A stretch of 62,330 nucleotides of DNA from Butyrivibrio sp. (GCF_015056685.1 NZ_SVFW01000008.1:36201-98530); one strand, 5' to 3'; positions 9,768 to 18,601 are shown, counted from the first letter of the stretch. Notes: a model not told the origin generated them from the sequence alone. Numbers and translations are program-made.

Positions 9768-9792
9768 CCTAGTATTATTGTATAATATTAGG
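9768..9792. promoter_or_regulatory. Near-perfect 25-bp dyad overlapping a -10 element
   Basis: In the divergent gap between the sensor kinase and the small membrane protein, CCTA(G)TATTAT and ATAATA(T)TAGG form an inverted repeat around 9780 with a single mismatched pair. The right half contains TATAAT (9781-9786), positioned like a -10 box for the rightward gene at 9831. This geometry fits an operator for a homodimeric repressor, but no -35 of good quality is visible and no regulator is known. Confidence 0.4.
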
Positions 9793-9830
9793 AGCAGAAT
9801 TTTAAGAAGAAATTGTTCGGGGGAAGCGTG

Positions 9831-10016
9831 ATGAATAAGTTATTTGCTGTTTTTGCAGCTATTGTTTTTATAGCGGGGGTGGTCTTTTTCACAATAGCAG
9901 AACTGAATAAGGACAACGAAGAGGAACCCGAGACATATAAGTGGATGAAGATTTTTTCGATAATAATAATCATTCTTGGCGTAGTTCTCGCAATTGCATG
10001 CAGAAATAATTGGTAG
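9831..10016 (+). CDS. Small two-TM membrane protein, unknown
   Basis: 61 residues: TM1 (about residues 4-23), a short charged loop rich in glutamate (NKDNEEEPETYK), then TM2 and a C-terminal RNNW. The chosen ATG at 9831 has GGGGGAA six bases upstream; an in-frame TTG at 9813 would give six extra residues and a poor ribosome binding site. No family was recognised. It lies between the divergent kinase and the DUF6465-like gene, behind a dyad-containing promoter region. Confidence 0.6.
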   Translation: MNKLFAVFAAIVFIAGVVFFTIAELNKDNEEEPETYKWMKIFSIIIIILGVVLAIACRNNW

Positions 10017-10070
10017 TATACTAATCTGTGATACAATTCACTTTCTTAAATAAGGGGAGGAAAAGAAAAA

Positions 10071-10268
10071 ATGGCAGCTAGTAAAGTAAACACAAAGATT
10101 GAACTTCAGTTTGGCGACAAGGCAGTAACAGAGGATCAGCTCGTTTCTGCTGCTAAGAAGGCATATGGTAAGAAGGACATTAAGTCTCTTGATATCTATG
10201 TTAAGCCTGAAGAGGGAAGAGCTTATTACGTAGTAAACGGCGACGTAAACGGAAACTTTGAACTTTAA
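10071..10268 (+). CDS. DUF6465-type small protein
   Basis: A 65-residue acidic/basic mixed protein with the pattern NTKIELQFGDKAVTEDQL, then KKAYGKKDIKSLDIYVKPEE, then YYVVNGDVNG. This matches the small DUF6465-type proteins widespread in Lachnospiraceae; their function is unknown. There is no signal peptide or TM. ATG at 10071 follows GGGGAGG with good spacing. Codon use is strongly biased to common codons (AAG, GAA, GTA), suggesting high expression. A terminator follows. Confidence 0.7.
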   Translation: MAASKVNTKIELQFGDKAVTEDQLVSAAKKAYGKKDIKSLDIYVKPEEGRAYYVVNGDVNGNFEL

Positions 10269-10303
10269 TATTGGGGCTCATAATTAAAAAACAAAAATGG
10301 TAG

Positions 10304-10345
10304 TTGAAGTAAGTGAGGAGTCTATACTTCTCACTTATTTTGTGT
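10304..10345 (+). terminator. Rho-independent terminator after DUF6465-type gene
   Basis: A hairpin formed by AAGTGAGGAG and CTTCTCACTT with a short loop, followed by ATTTTGTG. One G-T wobble occurs in a ten-base-pair stem. Confidence 0.6.
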
Positions 10346-10385
10346 AAAATAAAGCTGTGAATTAAACATAACAGGAGAAATTACC

Positions 10386-11933
10386 TTGAAAAGATTTATA
10401 GAAAAAATACAGCAGCTTGTTCTTAACAATAAGACATATCTCATTTATTCATCTATATTAAGTTTGTTATATTTTGGCTTTGATTATTCCATTGAATATT
10501 CAACAGATGCGTATGCCAGCTATATGGATAAAGGCTCATGGGTATTTAGTTTTTATGAGAATGCAAGGCCAGTGAAAGGTGTGATTTTCTATATACTTGA
10601 AAATATGAACCTGTCTGCCGGAATTTTGTATCATCTATCATGGTTTTGCGCAATGCTGTTCATGATCTTGTCAGTAACTGTTCTGGCCGGAGTTTATAAC
10701 AAGTACCTTGCGTCCGAAAAACTGTCAGCGATCCTGTCATTTTTGATATTGGCTAATCCACTGATCATCGAATATTTCCTGTTCGAGGAAAAGGGCTTAT
10801 TCATACTCACAATTTTTCTTAATGTCATTGCTATGTACATTACAGAATACATGTGGAGTCATAACACGGTGATTAAAGGCTGGGTAAAAGGAACTATCGG
10901 TATTGTTATACTCCTCTTAAACGCGGTATTTATCTATCAGACAAGTGTACAGGTCTATGTAATATTGTGTCTTCCGCTTATTCTTTTTAATAGTGGGAAT
11001 TTCGTGGATTTTATAAAGAAAAATCTCTATGTGGGCTTTATGTATGCTATTCCCATGGGAACGGCGTTTATCACTGCAAAATACATTCTTGTGATAGACA
11101 GATCAGAGGGCAGCTTTAGCCCGGCACATGCAATTAGTGTCATGGTAAGCCTGGCAAAAGAAATCACCTTTAATAAGTTCTTCCATATGGGAAAAGGATA
11201 TTTTGCCCTTTGGACTTTGGGAATATGCGCAATAACAATCCTGTCTGTGTTGATGGCACAAAAGAGAAAAATGGTAGTTCTGCTTTCATTCTTATATCTG
11301 ATGGCGGGGACAATAATAGTCAGTCTGATAATTTTTGCTATCTCAGACTCAGCAATTCCATCTCCTAGAACGACTCACTCCTACGGAATGCTGTTTGGAA
11401 TTGTACTGGTTTATTTCTTTTACCTTACGCAAAAAAGAGCATTTGGAAATGAGAATATGTCGTTTAAAATTACAAAGATATCAGGAATTAGCGAAGTACT
11501 TTATTGTTTTTCAAAAGCAATTGCAATGTTTGTAATTGCTACACTCCTGATCGTAGAATTTATCAGCTTTGAAAAGGTATTTGTTGAGAGATATCAGTGT
11601 AATGAAGCTGACAGATATTATGCTCAGATTATCAGAGAACAGATAAGACAATATGAGGATGAAACCGGCAACGAGGTTGATACAATATGTTTTTACTCAG
11701 ATGCTGACAGGATGTGGTGGGATGCAGGTTATGGAGATTCAGAGATGATGGCCAGAGCCCAGTCTTGTGGATGGAGCAGGCTTACATCAATTAACCTATA
11801 CCTTGACAGAAACTATGTTGAAGGTGAACAGGATCCCGAGTTGGCAGAGTATTTTGCGGCGCAGAACTGGGGAATGTACTCAGAGGACCAGGTGGTATTT
11901 AGAGACAATGAGTTACATTTGTGCATATATTGA
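10386..11933 (+). CDS. GtrII-like glucosyltransferase-domain membrane protein
   Basis: 515 residues with about ten TM segments and a soluble C-terminal tail of about 100 residues. The N-terminal portion (FGFDYSIEYSTDAYASY, then YENARPVKG) resembles the first loop of GtrII-type membrane glucosyltransferases, which add a glucosyl branch from a polyprenyl-phosphate donor to surface glycans. The start is TTG at 10386 behind AGGAGAAAT. It is the first of three consecutive polytopic glycan-type genes. The GtrII assignment is by overall look rather than a diagnostic catalytic motif. Confidence 0.55.
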   Translation: MKRFIEKIQQLVLNNKTYLIYSSILSLLYFGFDYSIEYSTDAYASYMDKGSWVFSFYENARPVKGVIFYILENMNLSAGILYHLSWFCAMLFMILSVTVLAGVYNKYLASEKLSAILSFLILANPLIIEYFLFEEKGLFILTIFLNVIAMYITEYMWSHNTVIKGWVKGTIGIVILLLNAVFIYQTSVQVYVILCLPLILFNSGNFVDFIKKNLYVGFMYAIPMGTAFITAKYILVIDRSEGSFSPAHAISVMVSLAKEITFNKFFHMGKGYFALWTLGICAITILSVLMAQKRKMVVLLSFLYLMAGTIIVSLIIFAISDSAIPSPRTTHSYGMLFGIVLVYFFYLTQKRAFGNENMSFKITKISGISEVLYCFSKAIAMFVIATLLIVEFISFEKVFVERYQCNEADRYYAQIIREQIRQYEDETGNEVDTICFYSDADRMWWDAGYGDSEMMARAQSCGWSRLTSINLYLDRNYVEGEQDPELAEYFAAQNWGMYSEDQVVFRDNELHLCIY

Positions 11934-11990
11934 TATGGTCTGCCAGGTATTATCAGAATTAGTATATAAGATGTGGGAAGGAAACGCGTT

Positions 11991-13997
11991 ATGAATCCAA
12001 GTATTATATTTGGGAAATTACAAGATAAATACAAAAGTAATAAACTGGAGTTTTATGCAGAGCTAATGCTTTTTATTGCAGTAGTATTTGAACTGGGGAT
12101 ACTTGCGTATTGCAACCTTTTTAATGTAACGAAGGCTCTTGATCAGGATTATGCACAGCTTTTGTATCATGCAAAACAAATGGGAGATCATAACCGGATT
12201 CTTTTACCTGATTGGGTTTATACCACAACAGGTGAATTTGATTGTCCAATGCTATTAGCTGTTCTTTTTTACAAGATAACTGGTAATGTTTATTACGCAT
12301 ATGGTTTAAGCGATATGGTCAATATCGCAGTCTGGATATTTGTAGTTAACAAGCTTTTAGATAATGCCAGAGCTAAGGCAACAACAAAGTTTATTACGTT
12401 CTGTCTGTTATTCACAACCTATGATTTTGGCACACTTGCTTATCCAAACATGATGTTTATCCGTGGCTCTCAGTATTCAATAAAAGCTCTTGTACCACTT
12501 ATGCTGATCACAGCCCTGACTATTCCTGAGAACAAATGGCGTTCAAAAGATAATATTTTATTGTTCATCCTTCTTTATTTTGAAACATTTTTGACAGCCT
12601 TCTCCTCAGGTGTGTATGTATTTGTTTGCGGAATATTCCCAGTATTGTTGTGCTTATTTATTAAAAGCTTTTTAAATGATGAAAAACCAAGGTTTAGATA
12701 TAACATCATCCATATGGCGTCGGCTGTTGGTTTTAGTGTAATAGGGATGGTTCTATGTAAAGCAGCTAATATTCCTATTAAGTCAGATGGCTTTTCTGTC
12801 AACAATGACACGACTTTTATGGATGCTATTGGGCATACAATATCTGATTTCTTTAGTAATTTTAGAGCTTTTCCAATACATCCTGTTCAAGCAGCTTCAA
12901 TTGAAGGGCTTTCAGTGGCACTTAGGTGGGGACTTATAGCTATTATTCTTTGTGGCTTGTTTTTTATACCCAAAGCTTTTGGTCTCAAAGAGTATGGGAG
13001 AGAAAAAGATATAACTAATCTTAACATGCGAGATTTAGCAGAGTCTCTATTGATTTCAGTATTTGTTTGTAATTTTATTATTTTAATAATTATCCCATCA
13101 AGAGATAGATACCAACTTATTGGTACAGCGGCTCTTATGATATGTGCCGCGATACATGTTGAAAAATGGCTTTCGGAATCAAAAGATAAATATCGTAATT
13201 ACATGTATTTAGCAATAGCTATGTTATTCCTTGTTGACAGTTGTTTTAGTATTCCAACGGATATTAGAGCCTGGCTTAAAGGGGAGAGATCTCAATACCA
13301 GGTGGATTTTGAAAGAGAAGGGAAAATAATCGAGGTACTTAAGGAACATGACATTGAAATTGCATATATTTATAATGAGGAGCAGATAAGAGCAGGATTA
13401 TTATTGATTGATGAAGATGGAAAGTATAAATCGTATTATCCCAACGGTGACGTTGGCGGGTGGGATGAATTCTCATCTTGGGAGGATAATTCTGTAGCCG
13501 GGCAGAAAAATGCTATTATAGCCAGAGTAAGGGATGAGATGCCTGAATACATTCAGGAGAATTATGAATCTCTTGGCAGAATAGATGAATATGAGATAAT
13601 GATCTCAGATAAAAATATTATCGATGGAATAACTTACATAGCAGATGGTGTGAGAAGTGTGGATTTGCCAACGACACATGGATATGAGTCAGACGGCTTT
13701 ATAGATTCAGATGGATTTCTTCATACTTATGGAGAAGGCAATATTCTTACAAGCCCCGATATTGAAGCCAATATGCCATTTGATTGGGAAATCAACTATT
13801 TTTGTGCTGAAGATACACAAGTACGTGTTGATATTTATTATAACGGAGAATATCTCGAATCAGAGGAATTGGGGCATGGTGATGCAGTTCTGGGAAAAGA
13901 ATTTAACTCTCCGGGAAAGTATCGTTTTATTGTTTATAAAGAAGGCAGTGGCGAAGCAGTTGTAAAGCAAATGTATTTCCAAGGAAGAAAGAGATAA
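11991..13997 (+). CDS. Large polytopic membrane protein, unknown glycan-type
   Basis: About 668 residues: roughly ten TM segments to residue 450, then a soluble C-terminal region of about 200 residues with predicted beta structure. The first loop contains ALDQDYAQLLYHAKQMG and later DWVYTTTGEFDCP, and a central TYDFGTLAYPNMMFIRGSQY. ATG 11991 is preferred (GGAAGG nine bases upstream) over the in-frame 11973. I do not recognise a named family. Its position between a GtrII-like and a GT-C-like gene suggests surface glycan assembly or modification. Confidence 0.5.
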   Translation: MNPSIIFGKLQDKYKSNKLEFYAELMLFIAVVFELGILAYCNLFNVTKALDQDYAQLLYHAKQMGDHNRILLPDWVYTTTGEFDCPMLLAVLFYKITGNVYYAYGLSDMVNIAVWIFVVNKLLDNARAKATTKFITFCLLFTTYDFGTLAYPNMMFIRGSQYSIKALVPLMLITALTIPENKWRSKDNILLFILLYFETFLTAFSSGVYVFVCGIFPVLLCLFIKSFLNDEKPRFRYNIIHMASAVGFSVIGMVLCKAANIPIKSDGFSVNNDTTFMDAIGHTISDFFSNFRAFPIHPVQAASIEGLSVALRWGLIAIILCGLFFIPKAFGLKEYGREKDITNLNMRDLAESLLISVFVCNFIILIIIPSRDRYQLIGTAALMICAAIHVEKWLSESKDKYRNYMYLAIAMLFLVDSCFSIPTDIRAWLKGERSQYQVDFEREGKIIEVLKEHDIEIAYIYNEEQIRAGLLLIDEDGKYKSYYPNGDVGGWDEFSSWEDNSVAGQKNAIIARVRDEMPEYIQENYESLGRIDEYEIMISDKNIIDGITYIADGVRSVDLPTTHGYESDGFIDSDGFLHTYGEGNILTSPDIEANMPFDWEINYFCAEDTQVRVDIYYNGEYLESEELGHGDAVLGKEFNSPGKYRFIVYKEGSGEAVVKQMYFQGRKR

Positions 13998-14012
13998 AGG
14001 AAATTTATAGAT

Positions 14013-15512
14013 ATGAGTATTGCTAATGATATGTTTTCAAAAAAAGATAAGAAGATATTGAACTACATTTTGTTTGGGGTGTTGTTTTGCTTTAATCTGT
14101 ATCTTGTGCTCAATCATGAGTATTGGCGCGATGAGACACAAGCATGGCTTATTGCCAAAGATTGTAAACTTACCGCTGATTCCATTTTTACAATAACAAG
14201 CTACGAGGGACATCCCATATTATGGTTTTTAGTATTGATGCCTTTTGCAAAACTTGGAATTTCAATTGAGATAATGAAGTATATTGCGCTTTTATTTGTT
14301 ACAGCAGCGCTTTATATTTTGATCTTTAGGATTGATCTGCCTTTGTGGATAAAGGCAGTAATGGCATTATCTCCAACCTTTGTCGGCTTTTATGTAGCTC
14401 CATCAAGAAGCTACAGCTTAGCAGCACTTTTACTGATCTCTATCACAGCCATTTATAATAAAAAGAATGAACGTCCAATCCTGTTTGGCATATTATTGGC
14501 ACTTCTATTACAGACCATTGTCATTATGGGCGGTTTCGTTGTGGCATGCGGAGTGTGCTGGTTTATAGAAACGATTCTTGAATTCAAACGAGAAAAAAAA
14601 GATGTGAGTTGGCTGATCAAACCGGCAGCAGGAATGTTTATAACGCTCTTTAGTGCTATTTTTCTTTTGTGGGAATTTAGACTTACACAGACAAATTCAG
14701 CTTCAGGAATTGCTTTTTTGACAGCGATACAGTATTTATTAAAAGAGCTTAATTTTGGCCTTCAAATGCTTTATGGAGGGTATGTTCTTGTAGCCGTGTT
14801 GATGGCGCTAGTTTGTGTTGCTATATTATTCATTTATGATAGCTATAGTAGATCACCAATTGTTATTGCTGTTGTTGGAATACTATGGCAGCTGTATATA
14901 TACGCTTTTGTTTATGGAACAGGAAATCACCGTGTACTTACATGGTTATATATGGTGTATTTCATAATTATTACTACTTATTTGGCTCAGGGGCGATTTT
15001 ATGAGTATATTGGTTCAGGAAAACCGGTAGTGCTGATACTTGTTGTAGCAATCACGCTGGGAGCATGGAATTACTCAGATGCTTATCTTCTTATGGAGGA
15101 TCTGGATCCTGATATGTATCTGTCTAGTGGAAAAGAGGCAGCAGAAGCTATAAACCAGCTTCCTGAGGATGCAGTAATATTCATTACTTCCGCAGGCTAT
15201 GATACTCCTGTAGTTGCTCAGATAGATTCAAAACATACAATCTATGATCCGTTTACCAAAGACAAAGCTTCATTTGTTATCAGAAAACCTGAGTATGATT
15301 ACAGTGTTGACTATGCTACATTCATAAATACAGTAACAGAGATGTGTCCGGATGCTGACTGTGTGTATGTTGTTCTCACAACACTTGTGTGCCATGTAGA
15401 TGGATTTTTTGAGATACTGGACGATGATTACGACTTCATAGAAGAGTATTACTCTTCGTCAAAAGAATGTGAATTTGAAAGTTATCTTATCGAGAAAATC
15501 AAATTGAATTAA
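14013..15512 (+). CDS. GT-C-type membrane glycosyltransferase
   Basis: 499 residues with about ten TM segments. The first extracytoplasmic loop has HEYWRDETQAW with the acidic DE pair at residues 40-41, followed by SYEGHPILWF. This is the typical arrangement of GT-C enzymes, where the acidic pair in loop 1 is catalytic. A short soluble C-terminal domain begins near residue 365. It probably transfers a sugar from a polyprenyl-phosphate donor outside the membrane. It is third in a run with the two previous genes, 15 bases downstream. A terminator at 15565 closes the run before the mobile island. Confidence 0.65.
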   Translation: MSIANDMFSKKDKKILNYILFGVLFCFNLYLVLNHEYWRDETQAWLIAKDCKLTADSIFTITSYEGHPILWFLVLMPFAKLGISIEIMKYIALLFVTAALYILIFRIDLPLWIKAVMALSPTFVGFYVAPSRSYSLAALLLISITAIYNKKNERPILFGILLALLLQTIVIMGGFVVACGVCWFIETILEFKREKKDVSWLIKPAAGMFITLFSAIFLLWEFRLTQTNSASGIAFLTAIQYLLKELNFGLQMLYGGYVLVAVLMALVCVAILFIYDSYSRSPIVIAVVGILWQLYIYAFVYGTGNHRVLTWLYMVYFIIITTYLAQGRFYEYIGSGKPVVLILVVAITLGAWNYSDAYLLMEDLDPDMYLSSGKEAAEAINQLPEDAVIFITSAGYDTPVVAQIDSKHTIYDPFTKDKASFVIRKPEYDYSVDYATFINTVTEMCPDADCVYVVLTTLVCHVDGFFEILDDDYDFIEEYYSSSKECEFESYLIEKIKLN

Positions 15513-15564
15513 ATAATGAAAAAGCATATCAATCGCACATAACAATTTAATAAGTACTGTTTTT

Positions 15565-15598
15565 AGGCAATCGAGAGAATATCTTGGTTGCCTTTTTT
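15565..15598 (+). terminator. Rho-independent terminator before the mobile island
   Basis: Stem AGGCAATC / GGTTGCCT (eight pairs including one G-T) with a 13-base loop, followed by TTTTT. It ends the preceding glycan gene run and lies just upstream of the recombinase ribosome binding site. Confidence 0.7.
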
Positions 15599-15624
15599 AA
15601 TGCAAAAAAGGAGGGATTTGCAGA

Positions 15625-16248
15625 ATGGAAGAAAAACAAAAAATCTTTGGTTATGCCAGAACATCAACAAGAGAACAGAATGAGGACAGGCAAATCATTG
15701 CCTTGAAGGAGATGGGAGTTCCTGAAAAGAATATTTTCCTTGATAAACTTTCAGGAAAGAACTTTGAAAGACCCCAGTACAAGAAAATGATCAGAAAGCT
15801 TGATAATAATTCAGTTCTCTATATCAAATCTATTGACAGGCTTGGTCGTAGTTACAGGGATCTAAGTGATCAATGGAGAGTTATCACAAAGGAAAAAGGT
15901 GCTGATGTAGTTGTTATTGATATGCCAATCCTTGATACAAGAAGAGAAAAGAATTTGCTAGGGACTTTCATCAGTGATCTGATTCTTGCCTTGCTTTCAT
16001 ATGTTGCAGAGAGCGAGTATAGAACAATTCATCAGAGGCAGGCAGAAGGTATTGCAGCTGCAAAAGCAAGGGGATATAAGTTTGGTAGACCGCCAAAACA
16101 GTTACCGGAGAACTTCCATGATGTATATCAGAAATGGAAGTCAGGGAAAATTTCTGTTGCAGAAGCGGCTAGAGAGTGCAATATGCCAAGATCCACATTC
16201 TACTACAAAGCTAAAGTGTACAAGAATTCCACATATTTAGATAACTGA
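15625..16248 (+). CDS. Small serine recombinase (resolvase/invertase family)
   Basis: 207 residues, the usual size for Hin/Gin/TnpR-type enzymes. The catalytic domain starts FGYARTSTREQNEDRQ with the nucleophile serine at about residue 14 and Arg12. IKSIDRLGR (residues 67-75) holds the conserved DRLGR. A long E-helix, LILALLSYVAESEYRTIHQR, leads to the DNA-binding GYKFGRPP and an HTH-type tail ISVAEAARECNMPRSTFYY. ATG 15625 is preceded by AAGGAGG. It sits at the left of a mobile island and directly beside two inverted dyad sites at 16248-16401. That suggests it acts as a DNA invertase, although a resolvase role for a former transposon is also possible. Confidence 0.88.
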   Translation: MEEKQKIFGYARTSTREQNEDRQIIALKEMGVPEKNIFLDKLSGKNFERPQYKKMIRKLDNNSVLYIKSIDRLGRSYRDLSDQWRVITKEKGADVVVIDMPILDTRREKNLLGTFISDLILALLSYVAESEYRTIHQRQAEGIAAAKARGYKFGRPPKQLPENFHDVYQKWKSGKISVAEAARECNMPRSTFYYKAKVYKNSTYLDN

Positions 16249-16283
16249 AAAAATCCAAGAAGGTGTACCTTTTTGGATTTTTT
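16248..16283. repeat. Left recombination-site candidate and terminator-like palindrome
   Basis: A 36-bp near-perfect palindrome: 17-base arms around a central GT at 16265-16266, core AAGGT-GT-ACCTT, with one mismatched arm position (16259). It starts at the recombinase stop codon and ends in six T, so it can also work as a rho-independent terminator. The core recurs in inverted orientation at 16386-16401 with central AC. Confidence 0.65.
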
Positions 16284-16385
16284 GCTATTTAATGCACACT
16301 GCTTGTTATTATATCACAACATACTGTATTCATGCACATTTTAAGACCTTTTGTAAAAGTTAATATGCAGTGTTTTTACTGTCTC
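16284..16385. promoter_or_regulatory. Putative invertible promoter segment
   Basis: An AT-rich noncoding segment between two inverted dyad sites. On the minus strand it carries an extended -10, TGATATAAT (16308-16316), whose transcript would run leftward, away from the downstream hydrolase/acyltransferase genes. Only a weaker plus-strand candidate is seen (TTGTAA at 16351, TTTACT at 16375). ACACTGC (16296) and GCAGTGT (16367) form an extra inverted pair inside. If inverted, the strong -10 would face the acyltransferase operon. Promoter activity and inversion are inferences. Confidence 0.5.
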
Positions 16386-16401
16386 AAAAGGTACACCTTT
16401 T
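16386..16401. repeat. Right recombination-site candidate (inverted copy)
   Basis: AAAAGGT-AC-ACCTTTT, a perfect 7-base dyad around a central AC. It is the reverse complement of the left site core (AAGGTGTACCTTTT). The asymmetric central dinucleotide (GT versus AC) in opposite orientation is what small serine invertases need for inversion. It lies 14 bases before the start codon of the downstream hydrolase reading frame. Confidence 0.6.
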
Positions 16402-16414
16402 AGATGAAGGGAAT

Positions 16415-17226
16415 ATGAAAAAAACAAAAACTGCCATTATTTCAATTTTAGCAGTGCTGATTCTTTTATGTGGCTGTTATTGTGGATATCGATTTATAAA
16501 ACATGAAAAGTCACAAAGCCAGCAATTACAGGAAATGCGAGCATCTATATCATAATTGTCAGAAGAAGTGAAGCCGCTTTCATAGGAAGATGTCGAATGG
16601 TTGGATGAGGGTTATAAATATTTGGCAATTGGCAACAGCATAACAATTCATAGTATTACAAGTTTTTGGTGGAATGAAGTAGGCATGGCTGTATGCGATG
16701 CAGAACATGATTATTACCATTTGGGTTTAGATTATCTGAAAGAGAATAATAAATCCGTCAAGGGAGTTCCATATAACTTTAGTGTATGGGAAACACAAAG
16801 CCACGACAGGGATGAGACTTTAGAATACTTAGATCATTATTTAAGCACTGAATTAGATCTAGTAACTATTCAGTTGGCTGAAAATGCAAGTGATTTGACA
16901 ACATATCAAGAAGACTATGTCTCATTGATTAGTTATGTAAGAGAAAAAGCACCTAATGCTCGAATTCTTGTTATTGGTGATTTTGGAGTAATGGAGATAG
17001 AAATGAACTTAAGATGAATGCTGTAGAAGAAAATGATGTAGAGTACGTTTCACTGGATGGCATTACTGATAATGAAGAATATTATTGTGGACTAAATACT
17101 ATAGTTTATGACGAAAGTGGAGAAGAACATATTGTAGAACACAATGGGGTAGCAAATCACCCAGGAGATAAAGGGATGCAAGCCATAGCAGATCGGATAA
17201 TTCTTGTGTTGAAGGGAGTTCAATAG
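16415..17226 (+). pseudogene. SGNH/GDSL-family hydrolase, decayed (two nonsense codons, one frameshift)
   Basis: It begins at ATG 16415 with a basic N-terminus and a TM or lipoprotein-like signal (ISILAVLILLCGCYCG). The frame meets TAA at 16553 and TAG at 16583, then continues in the same frame with the SGNH block I LAIGNSITIHS near 16622. It reads to a TGA at 17015, where a shift by one base restores the rest, including the catalytic block NHPGDKGM. All parts are collinear, so this is one ancestral extracellular esterase broken three times. In similar loci such hydrolases act with an acyltransferase-3 on surface glycans. A functional downstream fragment starting internally is unlikely. Confidence 0.75.
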
Positions 17227-17228
17227 TG

Positions 17229-18227
17229 ATGACAAAAAGAAATATAAATTTAGATATAGTTAGAATACTAGCTGCTTTTATGGTTTTGTCAGTGCATATT
17301 GGGCAACATATCGGAAAAGACTTTGGGGTTGGAGCAAAAGGAGTGCAATTATTTTTTGTTTTAAGTGGATATTTGGCTTTTTCGAGTGTTCAGAATAAAA
17401 CGGTTTTACAATACTATAAGTCAAGATTGATAAGAATTTTGCCGACATACTACTTTTGCCTTATATTGATTTATTTGGAAGATATTGTTAAAGCAATACA
17501 TGAAGGTACATTAAGTGAAGTTTTTAAGGGTCAATGTGGTATAGGTTTCTTTCGATATGTGTTTTTTATACATTGCTTCATTCCTTCTAATAATTGGAAC
17601 ATGTGGAATAATCATAGTGCGCTTTGGACAATGAGTTCCTTTATTGGATTCTATTTATTAGCTCCGTGGTTATACAAGGTTATTAAAAATACTTATGTTG
17701 GTATAGCAGTTTTGTTTATGTTATTGTTTAGCAGAAACTGGATGATTAATGCAATTCAGCAAATGCTTAGCAGTTATCCTGATGAGGCGCACATAGAATA
17801 TTTTTCTTCTATGAATCCATTGACTGAATTATATTGTTTTTTATTTGGCGCTGTCCTATTTATAGCGATAAAGGAATCAAAGCAGTATCTATATCTTTTG
17901 ATACTACTGATCGGGATGATAATTTCATCTTTGTCATGGTATAGTTACGAGATTGTGTTTGTTATATTAGTTGCTGTCTCTGTGTTATGTGAAAACATGA
18001 CATCGAATATTGCTATTTCTAAAATTATAAATTGGTTAAGTAAAGGCAGTTTTACATTATACTTAGTTCATCCTTTAGTATTAGCTGTTGAAAGTGCACT
18101 GTGGTATAAGCTGGGAATATGGAGTGAGTCATTACATGGATTAGTATTGTACACAAGTTGTATAGCTGTATCGTATTTTATTTATTATTGCATAATAAAC
18201 AAGATAGAAAGAAGAATAATAAAGTAA
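17229..18227 (+). CDS. Acyltransferase 3 (OafA/YrhL-like) membrane protein
   Basis: About 332 residues with around ten TM segments. The N-terminus NLDIVRILAAFMVLSVHIGQ carries the family's conserved TM1 arginine and histidine. Next comes GVQLFFVLSGYLAF, the diagnostic F(F/V)xxSG(Y/F) motif, then a SRLIRILPTYYF arginine cluster. These enzymes move acetyl or other acyl groups onto extracytoplasmic sugars. The start is ATG 17229 (a GTG lies just before), overlapping the hydrolase remnant's stop. It is intact although its upstream partner is decayed. The putative invertible promoter upstream would control it. Confidence 0.85.
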   Translation: MTKRNINLDIVRILAAFMVLSVHIGQHIGKDFGVGAKGVQLFFVLSGYLAFSSVQNKTVLQYYKSRLIRILPTYYFCLILIYLEDIVKAIHEGTLSEVFKGQCGIGFFRYVFFIHCFIPSNNWNMWNNHSALWTMSSFIGFYLLAPWLYKVIKNTYVGIAVLFMLLFSRNWMINAIQQMLSSYPDEAHIEYFSSMNPLTELYCFLFGAVLFIAIKESKQYLYLLILLIGMIISSLSWYSYEIVFVILVAVSVLCENMTSNIAISKIINWLSKGSFTLYLVHPLVLAVESALWYKLGIWSESLHGLVLYTSCIAVSYFIYYCIINKIERRIIK

Positions 18228-18601
18228 GCAGTTTATAGAAAATGTCAAAACTCCTAAGAGGAATTTTGCAAAAACATCAGAACGAAGAAAAGGAGATTAT
18301 CCCATGGAGAGATAATCTCTTTTTCTTTGCTCTGGAGCAAGAGTGCAGAGAGAAGCATTCTCTCTGCCTGTGAAAATGAGTGCACACATTTTCGCAACCG
18401 TGGGTCAAGGGAGCGGAGCTCCTTTGTCGGGTCGAGGGTGAAATCCCGCCCAGGTAGGTGAGTTGCTTGCGACACACCTACCTGGGTATTTTTTGTTACC
18501 ACGCCAGTTTTATGGCTTTAAAACGGCACTTCCGCGGACAAGTTTTTTGAAAAAACTGAAACAGTTAACAAAATTTTTTAGAGCAAAGGAGAATTATTTT
18601 T
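18228..18601 (+). other. Hairpin-rich oriT-like region upstream of relaxase
   Basis: 374 noncoding bases with a run of stem-loops. GAGATTATC/GATAATCTC plus a T-run (18293-18324) is a terminator for the acyltransferase gene. GCAGAGAGAA/TTCTCTCTGC (18345-18367), GAAAATG/CATTTTC (18372-18393) and GGAGC/GCTCC near 18411 follow. The longest is a 12-bp CCCAGGTAGGTG/CACCTACCTGGG (18449-18486), then TATTTTTT. Such dense dyads directly before a MobV relaxase are what an origin of transfer would look like. The nic site cannot be pinned down. There is no coding potential worth reporting. Confidence 0.5.
18293..18324 (+). terminator. Terminator after the acyltransferase gene
   Basis: Stem GAGATTATC / GATAATCTC, nine perfect pairs, nine-base loop, followed by TTTTT. 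Confidence 0.65.

Noticed and set aside
18449..18486. The 12-bp hairpin before the relaxase as only a terminator.
   Set aside because: It has a T-run and could terminate, but it lies within a series of dyads just ahead of a relaxase, so an oriT role was kept as the main reading.
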